A program made the position numbers and the translations under genes. The notes beneath the pieces were generated by a model. That model was not told the DNA's origin, made no database searches, and saw nothing but the letters and a program-made list of their open reading frames with translations. A DNA stretch of 64,000 bases from Corvus cornix cornix (taxonomy: Eukaryota; Chordata; Aves; Passeriformes; Corvidae): positions 19,023,714 to 19,087,713 of the forward strand of contig NC_046339.1 in NCBI RefSeq assembly GCF_000738735.6. Reading direction: 5' to 3'. Below are positions 50,421 to 62,748 of the stretch, piece by piece. Each line of letters starts with the position of its first letter. Position 1 is the stretch's first letter.

Positions 50421-51654
50421 CATTTGCATTTCTAAGGGTAAATGTGGAGAGCTCTGGTGGAGTTTGGGTGGTTTGGGGTGTTTCGTTTGGTATTCTCTGC
50501 ACATACTAGCATGGTTTAGCTTCTTCATGTTGCTTTTTCAGCAAAGAAAGTAAAACAATATTGAGCTATCGACCGGGGTACTTAAACTACTAAGTACCTT
50601 TGAATCTGTTTATTGAAGTCTGCTCCGTTTGACCTGTATCTGAGGCTCTTCTGCACTAATTCAAGTTACTTTCAATGAGTATATTTTATTTCTTCCGTAT
50701 TCACTTGTTTTAGCTTCTTGCTGTTACAGTGTTGTGTCGGACCCTATAAAAATCCCTTTTTCGAGAGCTTTAAAGCTGACAGTACTGTATGAAACTGCAG
50801 CATGGTTTAACCACATTTTTGTCTTTTCTTCTTAATCAGCTGTTATGGGTTCTGCCAGACGGTCAGAACTGTCACCGTTCGTCCAGAAATCTGCCAGTGT
50901 TTTTTTTTTATCCTCTGTTCCTAAATCAGGGTACCCTCTTCCATTTCATATTTATGTAATAGTCGTCTGTCAGAGACCCTTCCCTTTCCAGTATTATTGT
51001 CTCCCTCAAAACCAAAGAGAAAACCTGCCCAATGTTGGTGATGGCCCATTAAGCACTACGGACACCAGTAAATTCAGCATATGCCAGCAGTTTGCTGCAG
51101 TTATTCCTCAGTCTGATGAGAGCAGAGCTTGCCAGCCTGGTCCATGCATTACAGAAAATCTTCCTGTTACTCACTAGAGCTGCAGCCTCTCTCTCAGGCT
51201 GAATTTAGGTTCAAGTGTCTTCTCTCCTCTCAGCCTTTTTAATCAGACATCATAAAGTACATCAGTAAATGACTTGCTTTACCACTTCCATGCTTAATGA
51301 GCACAGGGCAGAGCAGTGGGTCCCCTAAAAGCTTGCTGCTGAATGGATTGATTTCAATCCCCTTCGAAAGAGACTATTTTGTAATGGTGCCAAGTGAGGC
51401 ATTCATTCCGACAAATTCATTTAAGCACAGGCAGTTCGTGCAGGAGCCACATTCCCAGCTGACACACTGGTACAGACTGGTACTGGCAGCAATATTAGGA
51501 GGTGCATTTGAAGAAGCTTAGACCCTGATCCTATCTACAGCTCCTTGTGAGAGAACAGATTTGGCAGTGGACAGACAAGGATTATGTGTTGCGTCAAGAA
51601 TTAATGTGGTCCCCTGGGTTTTAAGAATATATCCATGGACAATGGGTATTCTTC

Positions 51655-51667
51655 TATATATATATAT
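51655..51667. repeat. Short (TA)n followed by T run
   Basis: Thirteen bases of alternating TA, then a run of T. It is a minor AT microsatellite. Confidence 0.85.
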
Positions 51668-51733
51668 TTTTTTTTACAAAAGTCATTACATATGAGCAAC
51701 ACATTTAGATCTTTTTAATACCCCTCCAGTCTC

Positions 51734-51883
51734 AAAAAAACCCGCCAAACAACACAAAACCCACCAAACCAACTCACAACAGCAACAAAAATAATATGGA
51801 GTTTCAAGATAATTTGTAAACCTACAAAAGGTGGGAAAGGGGGATTGTGATGGGGGGTTTTGTTTGTATTTGCTTATTTTTTG
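51734..51883. repeat. Imperfect inverted repeat of A/C-rich and G/T-rich blocks
   Basis: Bases 51734-51765 are nearly all A and C, and 51852-51883 are nearly all G and T. Reverse-complementing the first against the second gives roughly 22 matches of 32, with an 86-bp spacer. The low-complexity composition inflates the match, so a real hairpin origin is unproven. Confidence 0.45.
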
Positions 51884-53400
51884 GTTGTTTGTTTACATTT
51901 ATCTAAAAACTGGGATGACTTTAATTTTGCACTTTAATTTTTTAATGATATACTGAAAGCAAATCTTGTAACTTGGAATCAAAGAGAGAATTTCCACTCC
52001 TTTTGCTAGTTGCCATTATATTCTAGGGTAGTCGGAGTAAGGCAGTGAAACCTCTGGGAGAGCATTGTGCAAATCCTAGCTCTCAATGTGTCTGAGTGAG
52101 ATGCAAAATAGTACACAGTTTTGTTTTGTTGACGGGTAAGACTTCAAGACTAGTTTTCAATAGATAAAAGTTCAGTTTTTTCCTATGCTTATAGTATCTT
52201 TATTTCCTACATCTGCACAGTCTTGAGTTTCTTTACTTCAGTTATTTCCCCCTGACTCAGTACAGACAATTCATGTCTCATATTTTTGCTTGCAAGCCTC
52301 AAGGATTTACGTAATTTTCTGGGAAACACAAACCAGCTCCAGGCTAACAAGTGTTCATGGACCTTAACACTACTTAAAGAACAGATGATAAAAAATAGAA
52401 GTAAAATAAAGCATCCAGCTTGGCTGTTTCACTATAAGGTCTCATGGAATTTTTGGCCTGACTCAGCATCTTTGAACACTTGGATCTGATAGTACCACAT
52501 AATCCAGAATATGTCCATGAATCAAAAGATGACAGTTAAGAACAACAAAGAAAACCTCCTAAACTATTAATTTCATTTGTACTCCATGTTTAAATTTTAA
52601 AATTCCCTTTTGTAATGGTAAAGAAAGGGGTCAGGAAACATTTGAGAGCATGGTGGGTCTTGGCGAAAACAGTCCTGCTCTCTCTTTCTAATAGGCATTG
52701 ACCCCAAAAAAGGCTAAAACCCATGCAAGCAGTTTTTCAGTTTTAGGTTATGAGCAGTGTTCTTGCCCCCTGTACGACATTTATTATCAGCAGGTGTATC
52801 GCCCCTCCATGGAAATCCTCCAGCAATACTCAGATTAGTAAAGAGGTTCATAAAGGATGAACTCTTTCCTAGTAGGCAATGTGTTAGCAGCAACAATGTT
52901 ACTGGTAGCAAATATTTTGAAAATTTAAATTCATGCAAATACATGGAGCAGGTAAAAAAATTATAACCAATTTTTTTTTCGTGCGCTATTCTTTTTCATG
53001 TATAGTTTTTCCTGGACAACACCTGATATTCCTTCACTTTTTTGAAACCTTTTTTTTTTAAGAAAAAAAGGAGAGCAAACAGGAAATTTTTGCCCTGATT
53101 TTCTACCCTAAATGTGTTCATGTGCAGTTTATTACAGGTTAAATCACACTAGCTACCCTTTGTGTGAACTTTCACTGGGCTCAGATGCAGTCAGGAAGAA
53201 CAATTAAAGTCCTGTAAACTACAGATTAATTCTTATTGATTGCTCTAGTTTGAGCGCCCCACAGGATCTACAGCTTTATCCTACAGACAGTTATGCACAT
53301 GTCTATCTTCACCTTCTGGGAGAAGTTATTTTTAGCTGGAAACGTGACAGTGTGTGATGCTCCTCACCAGCTGTGGCAGTGGCTTCTGTGGCTTCATTTT

Positions 53401-53432
53401 ATATATATCTGTATCTATATATATAATATATT
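53401..53432. repeat. Imperfect (TA)n microsatellite
   Basis: Alternating TA broken by ctgtatc in the middle. It is low-complexity DNA without further features. Confidence 0.8.
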
Positions 53433-54776
53433 CAGCAGAGTGTACATCGTGCTCTCTGAACTGGCAAAGGTCTCAGGGAGGAACGGGTTAAGAAATGAGC
53501 TTTACCCAGGCCACACACGAGCTGGAGCTGTAGCATTCCCATCTCCCTGTTAGTCTGATCCAGACAGTGAGGGACAGAGAGAGGTGTCAGTCTCCTGCCA
53601 GGGGTAACACACAGAATCCTCCCTCACTCTTGCTGGCAGCTTTGTGAGGGGGCTGAGGAGCCCCAGCCAAGGGAACACAGAGGAGGGACAACCTCCAGAC
53701 CAAGACTGGGAACTGGGGGGAGTTTAAGAAGCAGCCAATGTTTATTTACATTAAGACCTGTGGAAGAGAGTTAGGTGTTTTGCGTGCACTGAGGCAGCAC
53801 TTGATAGTTGGTGTTTCTTTATTAGGTTCTTTCCATGGCTCTAGTAATTGTGAGGTGATAAAGCAGCCCAAATTTAAGCATCTGCACTAAAACAAATCAT
53901 ATGAACTACTCGTCCCTCTTTGGGCAAGGTGCACCTGGGTTGCTGCAGTGGTGGCTGCAGGGTGATCAGCTGGCAAATTGCCTGTCCATATGCTGTCACA
54001 CTTGGCTGCGTGCTGGGCACTGAAGCAATGTTCCATGGACTGCTCAAATGGATGGACGTGTTTAATGGAAAGTTTTCAGTTACAGAAATTTTGTCTTATA
54101 ATATAGCAGGAGATTTTTAATCCCCCTCAGGCTTTGCAACTGTTGCTTCCCCAGAAGTTTTAGTAGCACTTCAAGTCATGACATGTATAAACCAAGGAAG
54201 GAAAATGAAGATATAGGTGAGGGTAAGATAGAAATTCTTAAGGGGGAAATTATCCTTGTGTATGTGTTTGTACAGTCTCTTTGTTTTGTTTTATTGCTAG
54301 TCATTTTTGAGACAAGCAGATTTTCAAGGAGCTCACTGGTGATGTGTTGTGCTGCAGCAACTGAGATGTTCAAGATGCGAATAATGGAGCCCAGAGCAGC
54401 CCTTCGGCAGGAGTCTCACTGGTGGGGCAAAGAACTGAGCTGTGAGGAGCTGGGTGTGTTCACAGCTTTTTCTGGTCGGGCCAGGTGCTGGGTTTGGTGG
54501 TCGTTGACCCCACCCAATGATCAGGTAGGACATGCCACAAAGCTTGTTTATAATGCTTTTCTCCATCGAACAAAACAGTGCCTGTAGTGGTGAATAATGA
54601 CTTCCAAACTAATCTCACACTGGCCAGTTTGTCCAGGTGTTTATCTGAAAAAAAGGACCAACACTTCAGTCACTTTTGTTACTGAAGCAGAGCCTGGGCT
54701 GGTTCCAGCTCCATCCCCTGGTTAACTCAGTGGGGGGTTGCTTGCAGAATTTTCCATGCAGAAGGAATTAAAACAA

Positions 54777-54820
54777 TTCTCTTTCCTCTCCTGTCCCCTT
54801 CCCTACCCTCCCCTATTTTC
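54777..54820. repeat. Pyrimidine-rich tract
   Basis: Forty-four bases with only three purines (54793, 54805, 54815). Such tracts can adopt triplex structures or serve as polypyrimidine tracts, but no AG acceptor follows closely. Confidence 0.85.
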
Positions 54821-54882
54821 ACCTGTCTTAATACCCTTTTATGCTTATGAACATTATTACTCAAAAATAAATGCCAGGGGCA

Positions 54883-54926
54883 TTTAACATTGTTTTAATA
54901 ATAAGTTTAACATTGTTTTAATAATA
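54883..54926. repeat. Perfect 21-bp direct duplication
   Basis: A 21-base unit (tttaacattg...taataata) occurs at 54883-54903 and again without mismatch at 54906-54926, separated by ag. Period 23. Confidence 0.95.
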
Positions 54927-55445
54927 CTTTTGGAGACATTGAGAACTGATACCAATTCTCTCTGAAAGAGTTTTAAATCTTCATGTTCAATTAGCGGGGA
55001 GATCTGATTGCTGTAAATGATAACATTGGCTGTGCAATCTGGAGCTGATTGACAGTGCATTTAAAGGGACTCTCAAACGGCAGTGGCCACATGTACTCCT
55101 TTATGCAGGTGGAAGAGGTGTGTAATTACCCACAGTTAGTGTGAACATGGAATTCGTGCTTTCTGAGAAGACTTGAGAATAAGTTTTGTAAATATACGAT
55201 GTTACTATGATTTTTCCCTGTAACTGTTCACAGGAAATGCCACAAAATAAATTAATGTTTGAAATAGTAGAACTACAAATGTCTCCATTCTTCAATACAG
55301 ATTTTTATACTCCCACTGTTTATACTTAGGTGGTACAAATGTTGTCATTTTCCTTATAGATTCCTTTATTTTCATGGGTTGGTTTGTGTCAGATGATGAG
55401 TTATGCCATGGGAAACTAACTCTTAGACAATTTTCAGAGAAATCC

Positions 55446-55448
<3 letters not shown>

Positions 55449-55476
<28 letters not shown>
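55449..55476. repeat. Poly(T) tract, T28
   Basis: The longest homopolymer in the window, 28 T. Read on the minus strand it would be an A28 tail preceded by cctggtatgatttcatt. No canonical AATAAA lies close upstream and I see no recognisable retrocopy body, so I treat it as a simple repeat. Confidence 0.95.
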
Positions 55477-55479
<3 letters not shown>

Positions 55480-55648
55480 GAAATCATACCAGGGTTGACA
55501 TTTATCAGGAATGTCTTACAAATTTGGAAAAGGTATTGTTCTATCCTAGAAATTTTAAACTTTGCTGAAGAAAATGCATTCATGCAACAGAATCCTATTA
55601 CATTCTGTGGGATATTTTTGAAGTAATGCATAAAAACAACTCTGTTTT

Positions 55649-55676
55649 TATTATACTAATTTTTATTAGTATAATA
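55649..55676. repeat. Perfect 12-bp hairpin with TTTT loop
   Basis: tattatactaat (55649-55660), tttt loop, then attagtataata (55665-55676). The arms are exact reverse complements. The stem is almost all A/T, so it would be a weak hairpin in RNA but could extrude as a small cruciform in DNA. It does not resemble a bacterial terminator in context. It is too short for a microRNA precursor. Confidence 0.95.
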
Positions 55677-58600
55677 TTTATATTATTAAGTTTTGATAAC
55701 ATATAGCCCTCTGGGGTTTTTGACTGAAAAATTAAGAAACTTCAAATTTAACCACATGTATGATTGATGGTCTACTTCTCTTTTGAATTCAATTTAGTAT
55801 CTAAAGGCTCTTTTGCCTCTTAGTGAAAGTATCAGTACAAGAACAAGAACATGTTGCTTCAGCCTTAGTTTTAGCTAATACTAAGAAGAAAGGAAAGGTT
55901 CTTTAAATAACTATGCATTGGAGGAAATTAATCTGTGTAGAATTTCTCTGGTAATATTAATATATGGAAAACTGAAAGGAAGGGGAAACCAAATGGACTC
56001 CAGTCACCAATTGTGCACACAGTGTGCTCTTATTTCTTTATTTCTTTTTGTTTTTATTTTGAACAGCACATGGTGAACTTAAAAAATGTAGGTATATAGT
56101 TACATGACATAATTTGTTCATTTAAATATATTTCTTAAGGAATCTTGTAAATCTTAGTTTTTATGCAATGGACTTTTTAATTTGTTTATACAAATGTTGC
56201 AAGTTTAGCCTGAGTTCAGCTGGGTTCAGCTGAAGGTGATGAAAATTGTAGGTCTCTTGTAAAGCACTTCCTTAATGGCTCTGGTTTTTTATATACATGA
56301 AATAGATGTTGTTAAATTATTTAAGAATTCATTTTAAAATGTTTCTTTAAAAAATTGGGAATGATACACTGTGGCACTGATTGTCTAATCTGGGATGTTA
56401 TTGATTGTACCCTGATGCTGACAGAACTGTTTTTCTTCCTTTTGTGGCTTTTTCACCTTCAGAACTTGCACAAGGTGACTCAGATATCCACAGGCACATT
56501 CAGTGATATGTAAAAGTAATAAATTATAAATCTCCAAGCAGAGTCTGAAGTTATAATTAAAAGGAAATGTGTTGGGGTTTTTTCACCCAAAGTTTGTAAA
56601 TATTCTTAGGTAGCCAAACATGTAGAAATTAAATTCTCTGAGGAGGTTTGCCATCCAAGGGCTGTCTGTGCCACAGCTCAGAGTCCACAAAGTACGATCT
56701 TTTACTACTAACACACAAAATGAATATATTAAAAAACTGTAGTCTCAGTTGAACACAATTACTGTATGACATAAATATTTACACTGTTATTAGTACCGAC
56801 TGCAAATACACAAATGAAAATCCCTTACCTAGCAGTACTTTTGTGCTTGGGTAGGAATTGCTCTAAATTTAAAATCAACAAGCAAATGGAAGAAGTAAAC
56901 AAGAAAATGATCCAGACTCCCCCAGCCATCTGCTTGAAATACTGTGTTTGAAATCTGTGTAATGGGAGTTACCACTATTTGTTTTTCAGACCAAATGCCT
57001 TTGTAACTCAGCGAATAAATTTGTAGTTGTGAATTAGTGAATGAATTTTGGCTTTTTTATCTTTCTATTTCCCCATTGTCCTCAAGCAGACTGTCGACAA
57101 CTTTTTGTTAATTTTGGTTTTTGTTCATCATTCACAGGTTATTTCAGCAAATCATTTCTGGTTGGCAAATCATTTGAGTTCTTTACTGTGAATATTTGCT
57201 GTTTGTTTTCTGATGGTTTGGGCTTCTGTTCCACAGGAGTTTCGTATGTACCAGGATCTTTTTTAGTTTGATGCTCTTAAGTGAAATTTTAGGAAGAGTA
57301 ATTTAGTGCAATGAGAGTAGAAACCAAAATTAACGTCTCAAACCTGTCAGAATTGACGTACATTTTATCTCAGTTAAGGTTATGGGACCTTATATACCTA
57401 CATATAGCTCTTGAAAGAACTGCAGGTTCATGGAGCCTGTACAAAATCAAAGACAGAATGTCAGAGGAAAGGAAATGATGCAATGTGTTTTCCTCTGTTC
57501 ACTTATAGTCTGAACTTCTCTGGAATCACATGTTATTTTTAAACTGCAGAAACGAATTATGCAAGGGAAAATGCAAAACTCCTGTTGCACAGCTTTTTTT
57601 TTCTGATAATTTTTTATTTAGAAATAGCAAGGGAAACTTCTACCTAGATCTTACCCAGCATGTCTGCAAAGAGTGGGGCAGTTGGTACAACAGGTGTTGT
57701 ATCATAGTGCTTATTTCATAGTTATGGCTGCATATTTGTGGGTTTGGAGGGCAAAGGAGAGAGTTTGTACAGCTTGATGGACCCTCAGTAAACATTACCA
57801 TCTATGTTTTATACTGAGCATCAATAGATCTCTCTTTTTTCTATAGCACATGGGGCAGATGATCAATGGTCTTTACCTCTTTCAGGAATTTGTGTTTTAC
57901 TTTTTGATTTGTATTCTGGTTGCCTGAAGCAGAGGAGTTTTGTTCGGTTTTTTAGACAGAAAAATATGATTTAAATATTGTGTTGGGTTTTTTTCTTCTC
58001 TGCAAAAGGTGCTTTTAAGACACAGCTTCTTTGTGATGCCCTTTGCTTGGTATCTGCTCTTGCACAGCTGCTCTCACACTCTTGCCTGGGGTGTAGCTGG
58101 TGGCAGAGCTTTAGGAAAAAATTTACATTCCTGATGATTGAAAGAGCTGCTAAGACTAAGTGGCAGAAAAAGAACTGGTTGATGCCTCTGCAAGAGTCGT
58201 ATACTTTCTAAATATTTGATAAATGATGATTGTCAGCACTCACACAGCACAGATGTGAGAAAATGCGGATGATTCACTGGCAGATTTACTGAAGGCAAAG
58301 CCCAGCTCAGCTGTTCAGCCAGGATTTTGCTGTGCCTTTTTGACTCATCCGTTTGGATGGGGCAGCCACCACATCCTTCATCTCTGATACTCACACTTGC
58401 TTACAACTATGGAATCTATTTCCTTGAGATGAAACATCACGGTCATGTTTTAGAATACTGTCTTGTTATAGAGAGTCTTAGTGGTCAGTGGTTAACAGGT
58501 AGTACTACTGCTTATTACTATTTAGTCTCACAGTCGTACTGGATGGATGGTGTGGGTTCAGAAGGAACATCTATTAAGTGTATTTACACTGCACATAGCT

Positions 58601-59532
58601 TCTCTGGAGAGTAACAGTCACTGATTTTCCATTCCGCATAGAAAGCAGCATCAGGTTATAAAAAATACCTTTGGAGTAAAACTAATCCTATTTTTATTTC
58701 TGCTTGATACTGTGGAAATTAGCTTACTTGGGGCTTGCTTTGCATTAAAAAAGAAACCAAAAAAAGCAAAAAAACAAACTTCAGTCTACCAGAAGTGTCC
58801 ATTGTTTGCATATATTATTGATTTAAAACCTCGCAGTAGAATAAAAAGGATAGATTCTCGTGGAAGCATAAATACTTGCCTGTGACAAGTTGACAAAACC
58901 GTGGTGGTGAAGGTGAAACATTTGTCCATAGTATCTGCAAATGCTTCCCTCACCTGCAGGTTGTCACCTTCACCATCACCCATTTGGGTGTGGCCAAATA
59001 CCACGAAGACAAGGTCCCGGTCCCGCGTGTGAGGACTGCCTGTCAGCAGTGAGTGTGGCACACAGCCACCTCGTTCACTTCTCAAGCACACCGGGTTGCC
59101 TGGCGTAAGCTACTTGTGACTTTTATTTGATGTGTCAGGGGTGCATGTTGCAGTCTCAAAAACTCCTGTGTGATTACGTGTTCTGGAGCCGAGGGTTAGA
59201 TGAAGATTAGGGGAAACATCAAAGCTGCAGTTAAAATGAAAAAAGATGAGTTAAAGCCAAGTTATTAGAGATCCCTTTGAAGTGTTTACAGATTAAGCCT
59301 TGTCTCTTTTAAGCAGAATACTTATCTGCCTTTCAATATTTAAATAATAAGACACGACAGGCAGTGCTTTTCTGAAGGGTTATTGTATGGCTGTGCTGTG
59401 CTGAACGGCATCAGGCCAGGGGCAAGTGACTTCAGTCGTGGAAAACCTGTAATAATCCTTTAAATATCTCTCTGTGCCGATGTTAAGCAGACCTTTTGAA
59501 GGTGAGAAGACCACACAGTAGCACACTTCCAG

Positions 59533-59803
59533 ATGAGTGTTGTAGACGATGATGTGACACTGGCGTTGGCCAGACTCAGGGATGGCTTTGAATGGGATGC
59601 TTGTGTTCTAGGACAGATAATAGATCTTCCTGTGAGATGTTTTAATGGCATTTTACAAGAAACAAATTTATTGTCTCTTGATCAATTTGAAATGCTTCCT
59701 TTTCTACTACCTGTGCTAATCCCTTCTGGCCTGCCAATCTCATTACAATTGTTAGAACAAGCACAGGAGACCCAGTGGACTGTTACTGTTAATGCAAACG
59801 AAG
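59533..59803 (+). other. Candidate coding exon, protein unrecognised
   Basis: A frame starting with ATG at 59533, directly after an acceptor-like cacttccag, stays open past a good donor (acgaag then gtaaag) at 59804. A second acceptor-like site (cttgtgttctag) ends at 59611 and would give a 192-nt, phase-neutral exon. The predicted peptide is leucine- and glutamine-rich with acidic residues at its start (MSVVDDDVTLALARLRDG) and a hydrophobic proline-containing middle (PFLLPVLIPSGLP). It resembles ordinary folded-protein sequence more than most ORFs here, but I recognise no family. The reverse strand also has a 63-codon open frame over the same bases, so chance cannot be excluded. Confidence 0.22.
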
Positions 59804-60048
59804 GTAAAGTGAGTCTCAGAATGTTTTTCTGCATAGAAAGGGACAGGTGGCTTTTTGTGTGTGGATATAGTGGATATATATATTGAGAAAACTCATACAT
59901 TCCACTAATAATTCTGAATATTCATAGCCATACCTAGAATTGTTACTTTTATAGTGTGAAATAAAAAATTGTTTTTTGGTTGGGTCTCTGTACAAAGTGC
60001 TTTTTCCCTGGAGAATCTGCATGACAAGGGTTAATGCAATCATCAATA

Positions 60049-60100
60049 AATTTATTTTGGAAGAGACTTCTGCAGGTCATCTGGTCTAGCTTCCTAAAGT
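60049..60100 (-). mobile_element. Short CR1 LINE remnant, antisense
   Basis: ttttggaagagacttctgc followed by aggtcatctggtctagc matches the antisense CR1 3' landmark 'TTGGAAGGGACCTCTAGAGGTCATCTAGTCCAACC'. Only about 50 bp can be recognised, with no terminal repeat on the left. Confidence 0.6.
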
Positions 60101-60299
60101 GAAATATAACAAGAGAGACAGATGGGAGGCAGGTATGGAATAATCAATATAAGTATAAAAAGGGTGCAATTCTCATCCAGATCCAGTCATTGCCACTGGA
60201 TGCAGACTTTTGTGTTTTAACAAGTAGTGGTGAGTTGAGACAAGTCCTTTGAGGGACAGCTTGATCAGCAGGTGCACTGAGAAACGAGTGGCACTGAGC

Positions 60300-60321
60300 A
60301 GGAAGGGGAGGGAAAGGGGAG
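60300..60321. repeat. Purine-only tract with G-runs
   Basis: Twenty-two consecutive purines containing gggg, ggg and gggg. There are only three runs of three or more G, so it falls short of a canonical four-run G-quadruplex. Confidence 0.85.
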
Positions 60322-62713
60322 CCTATTTCTGCTTTTCATTGTAAAAAAAATATTCACCATTTTATAATGATAAATTTGCATTCCATGGAAGGGTTTCTGA
60401 GCTTTACTTTAAAAGTGAGAAACGACCTGTAGGTAGTGGAATGAAATGCACAGTCCTGCCAAGTAACGGCAGGGAAAAAATGATCATAATAATGGTTTTG
60501 GATAATTGCAACTACATTTCATGGAAATATGGCACCCTAAACAAATGTCTTCTGTGCAGTTTACTGCAGCCTGTGTATTCATCCCTTCCCTTGAGAGCTG
60601 TTGCTGTAATTTCTGTTGGGGCAGCTCCCAGGCTGTTGTAGGAGGGAGTGTGTTCCTGGCTGGTAGTAGCTGGTCTGCCACAGGAGACTGGAATTAGATT
60701 GGGTGTGATATTAATCTGCGGTGGGGGGAAGATGTTTCAGAGGGAGTTGTAAAGCAAAGCCTCCTCTGTTTGAATGAATGTTGAACATGTACAGATGCCT
60801 GTGGTGGGCACGAGTCTGTCCTGGCGGCTTGTCAGTGGGAAATTGATTCCACGAGAATCAACTTTCTTAAGGTTCAAACCCTCTTCTCCTGATGATGTAA
60901 AGATAGGTGCTTGATAACTGAGATGTCACAAGCAGCTGGTGTGCTCCCTTGGCTCCAGAAGTCTTTTATAAGAGGATGAGTACTGCAGAATGATTACTTG
61001 TAGGTCCCAGGTCAACTAATATGAGCTCAATATGCATCGTAGGTTTTGTGGGTCAGTTTCCATAAAAAAACTCTGCATTCCACACCTACATTTTCCTATT
61101 TATTTGTTTAGTGCCATTTACAGTACAAAAAAGGCAATTTGTTTTTTCACAGAAGGAAAATATTTCTTTTTGATACGGTGCCTTTCAATTCACATCTGAT
61201 GCCTTTTTAATGTTTAAAATTTTACCATTAGAGTTACAGATCATTCATCATTGTCATTGCTGGAACTGAAGGTGTCTAATTGTAGTGCTTTTAGTACGAT
61301 GAAGACTGACTACCCCCTTCCATGCTACATCATTGCCATTCTCTACCTAGATACCTGTGGAGTTTTTGTGAGGGCTTGCTGAAGCAGCTGACAAAGTGCT
61401 CAGAAGCTGAATATTTTCTGTGTTCGACATCTGGTTCCAATATAAAGAAAAACTAAAGAAGTTACACAGCAAGCTGACCAGCAAATTTGATTACATTTAG
61501 TATGTATTTCTGATAATGTGAGAGGTTTCTAGGAAAAAGTGATTTCCCAAACTTCGCAGTCCAGTCAGAGTAACAGCCCCTGTGGCCCAAAGCAGGAGCT
61601 GGAATGTGCAGGCACATTCCCACTGCAAGGGCACAGGTTGAGTCAGTTGTGCTGCAGCTGGGTCAGTGACAACAGTTGCAGTCTGGGAATCTCTCCTTAG
61701 GGATGTGTCCTCGTCCCTGTGCATGTGGAAGCTGTTACACGTGCTGGAGCTCTGAGCCTGTGTGGCCACAACCATGGCAGTGAGGGTGGTTTTCCTCTTT
61801 TGGGGATATTTCAGTTTTGCTTAGCAATGATATTTTCAGTTAAGCAAATACTCTTTGCTGAAAGGTTCAAGTTAAATTCCAAACAAAATTGCTGTATCGT
61901 AATGAAATCCCCTTAGGTTTGTCCTGGCATGAGAGTACCTGTGCAAATGGCACGTACTTTTCTCTGGGCAGAAGGTAATTTTTTGGTAATGTGCACATGA
62001 CACATAATTTTCACGTTAATGCTGTTTTCTGCTTGCAACAGTTAAAGGCACAATATTTGGCAGCATTCCTGCTAAAAAAAAATACTTTAGAAGATTGCTT
62101 TTTCATTATTTTTTCCCCAAAATTCAAAAATGTATTTGGATTATAAATGAAACTAAATTAAACCTTTATAAGGTACATTTGGGGATTATAGCCAGACTCA
62201 AAATTCCAGTTTCTCCCTCTCAAACACGGAGTGCCAGGCAAGGAGTCCTGTTAGGCGAGGAAAATAGATACAAGGCAATCACAGAATTCTTGCAGATCGT
62301 TAAAGGGGTATTGAAAGGTCTCCGCTGTTTCAGGGCCTTATGGGTGTCAGATGCTGTATTGTATCTTGTGTGAAATGTTGTCCCCTAACATGGGGTTAAC
62401 CATCAGTATCACATAATAGGAAAGCTTATTAATCATTCATGAATCTTGTATTGACTATTTCTAAATGTACCTTAATATGTTATCCAGAAGCTACAGGCAA
62501 AAGAATTCTGAAGAAGGCGGTAATGTATGGTGAGAATTCCTTTTTTTGTCTGCTGCAGGTTTCCAGATTGCTTGAGCTTTCCTTGCACAGGACACAGCTG
62601 AATGGCTCTCAAGCAGTTTCCTGACAAGTGTCATTTTCGGTTTCTATTCTTTTTGCCACTTCTCTCCAAAATTGTCAATATGTTAATTTATTACTTTTTT
62701 TTTTTTTTTCCAG

Positions 62714-62748
62714 TGGAAAACTGCAGAGTGTTTGTGTTTCTTTCCTAG
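62714..62748 (+). other. Weak candidate 35-nt exon after a T15 tract
   Basis: A very strong polypyrimidine tract (T15 then ccag, ending 62713) is followed by 35 nt and a donor (cctag then gtgagg). The 35 nt end in their own pyrimidine-rich ttctttcctag, so 62748 could instead be a second acceptor. The T15 may be just a homopolymer. There is no supporting open frame. Confidence 0.12.

Larger units (their letters stand above)
50421..59532. other. AT-rich non-coding stretch with simple repeats
   Basis: About 9 kb with only short ORFs and no recognised gene or transposon. It holds an A/C-rich block facing a G/T-rich block (51734-51883), TA-rich microsatellites (51655-51667, 53401-53432), a short self-complementary T/A tract (53048-53071), a pyrimidine tract (54777-54820), a tandem duplication (54883-54926), a T28 tract and a perfect hairpin near 55.6 kb. 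Confidence 0.5.

Noticed and set aside
50740..50760. TATA-like tataaaaa downstream of the weak CpG segment
   Set aside because: Such motifs are common in AT-rich DNA, and there is no initiator, GC box or transcript evidence at the right spacing.
60860..60895. tRNA B-box-like ggttcaaaccc
   Set aside because: The bases around it do not form a T-arm stem and there is no A-box at the right distance, so it is not a tRNA gene or tRNA-derived SINE head.
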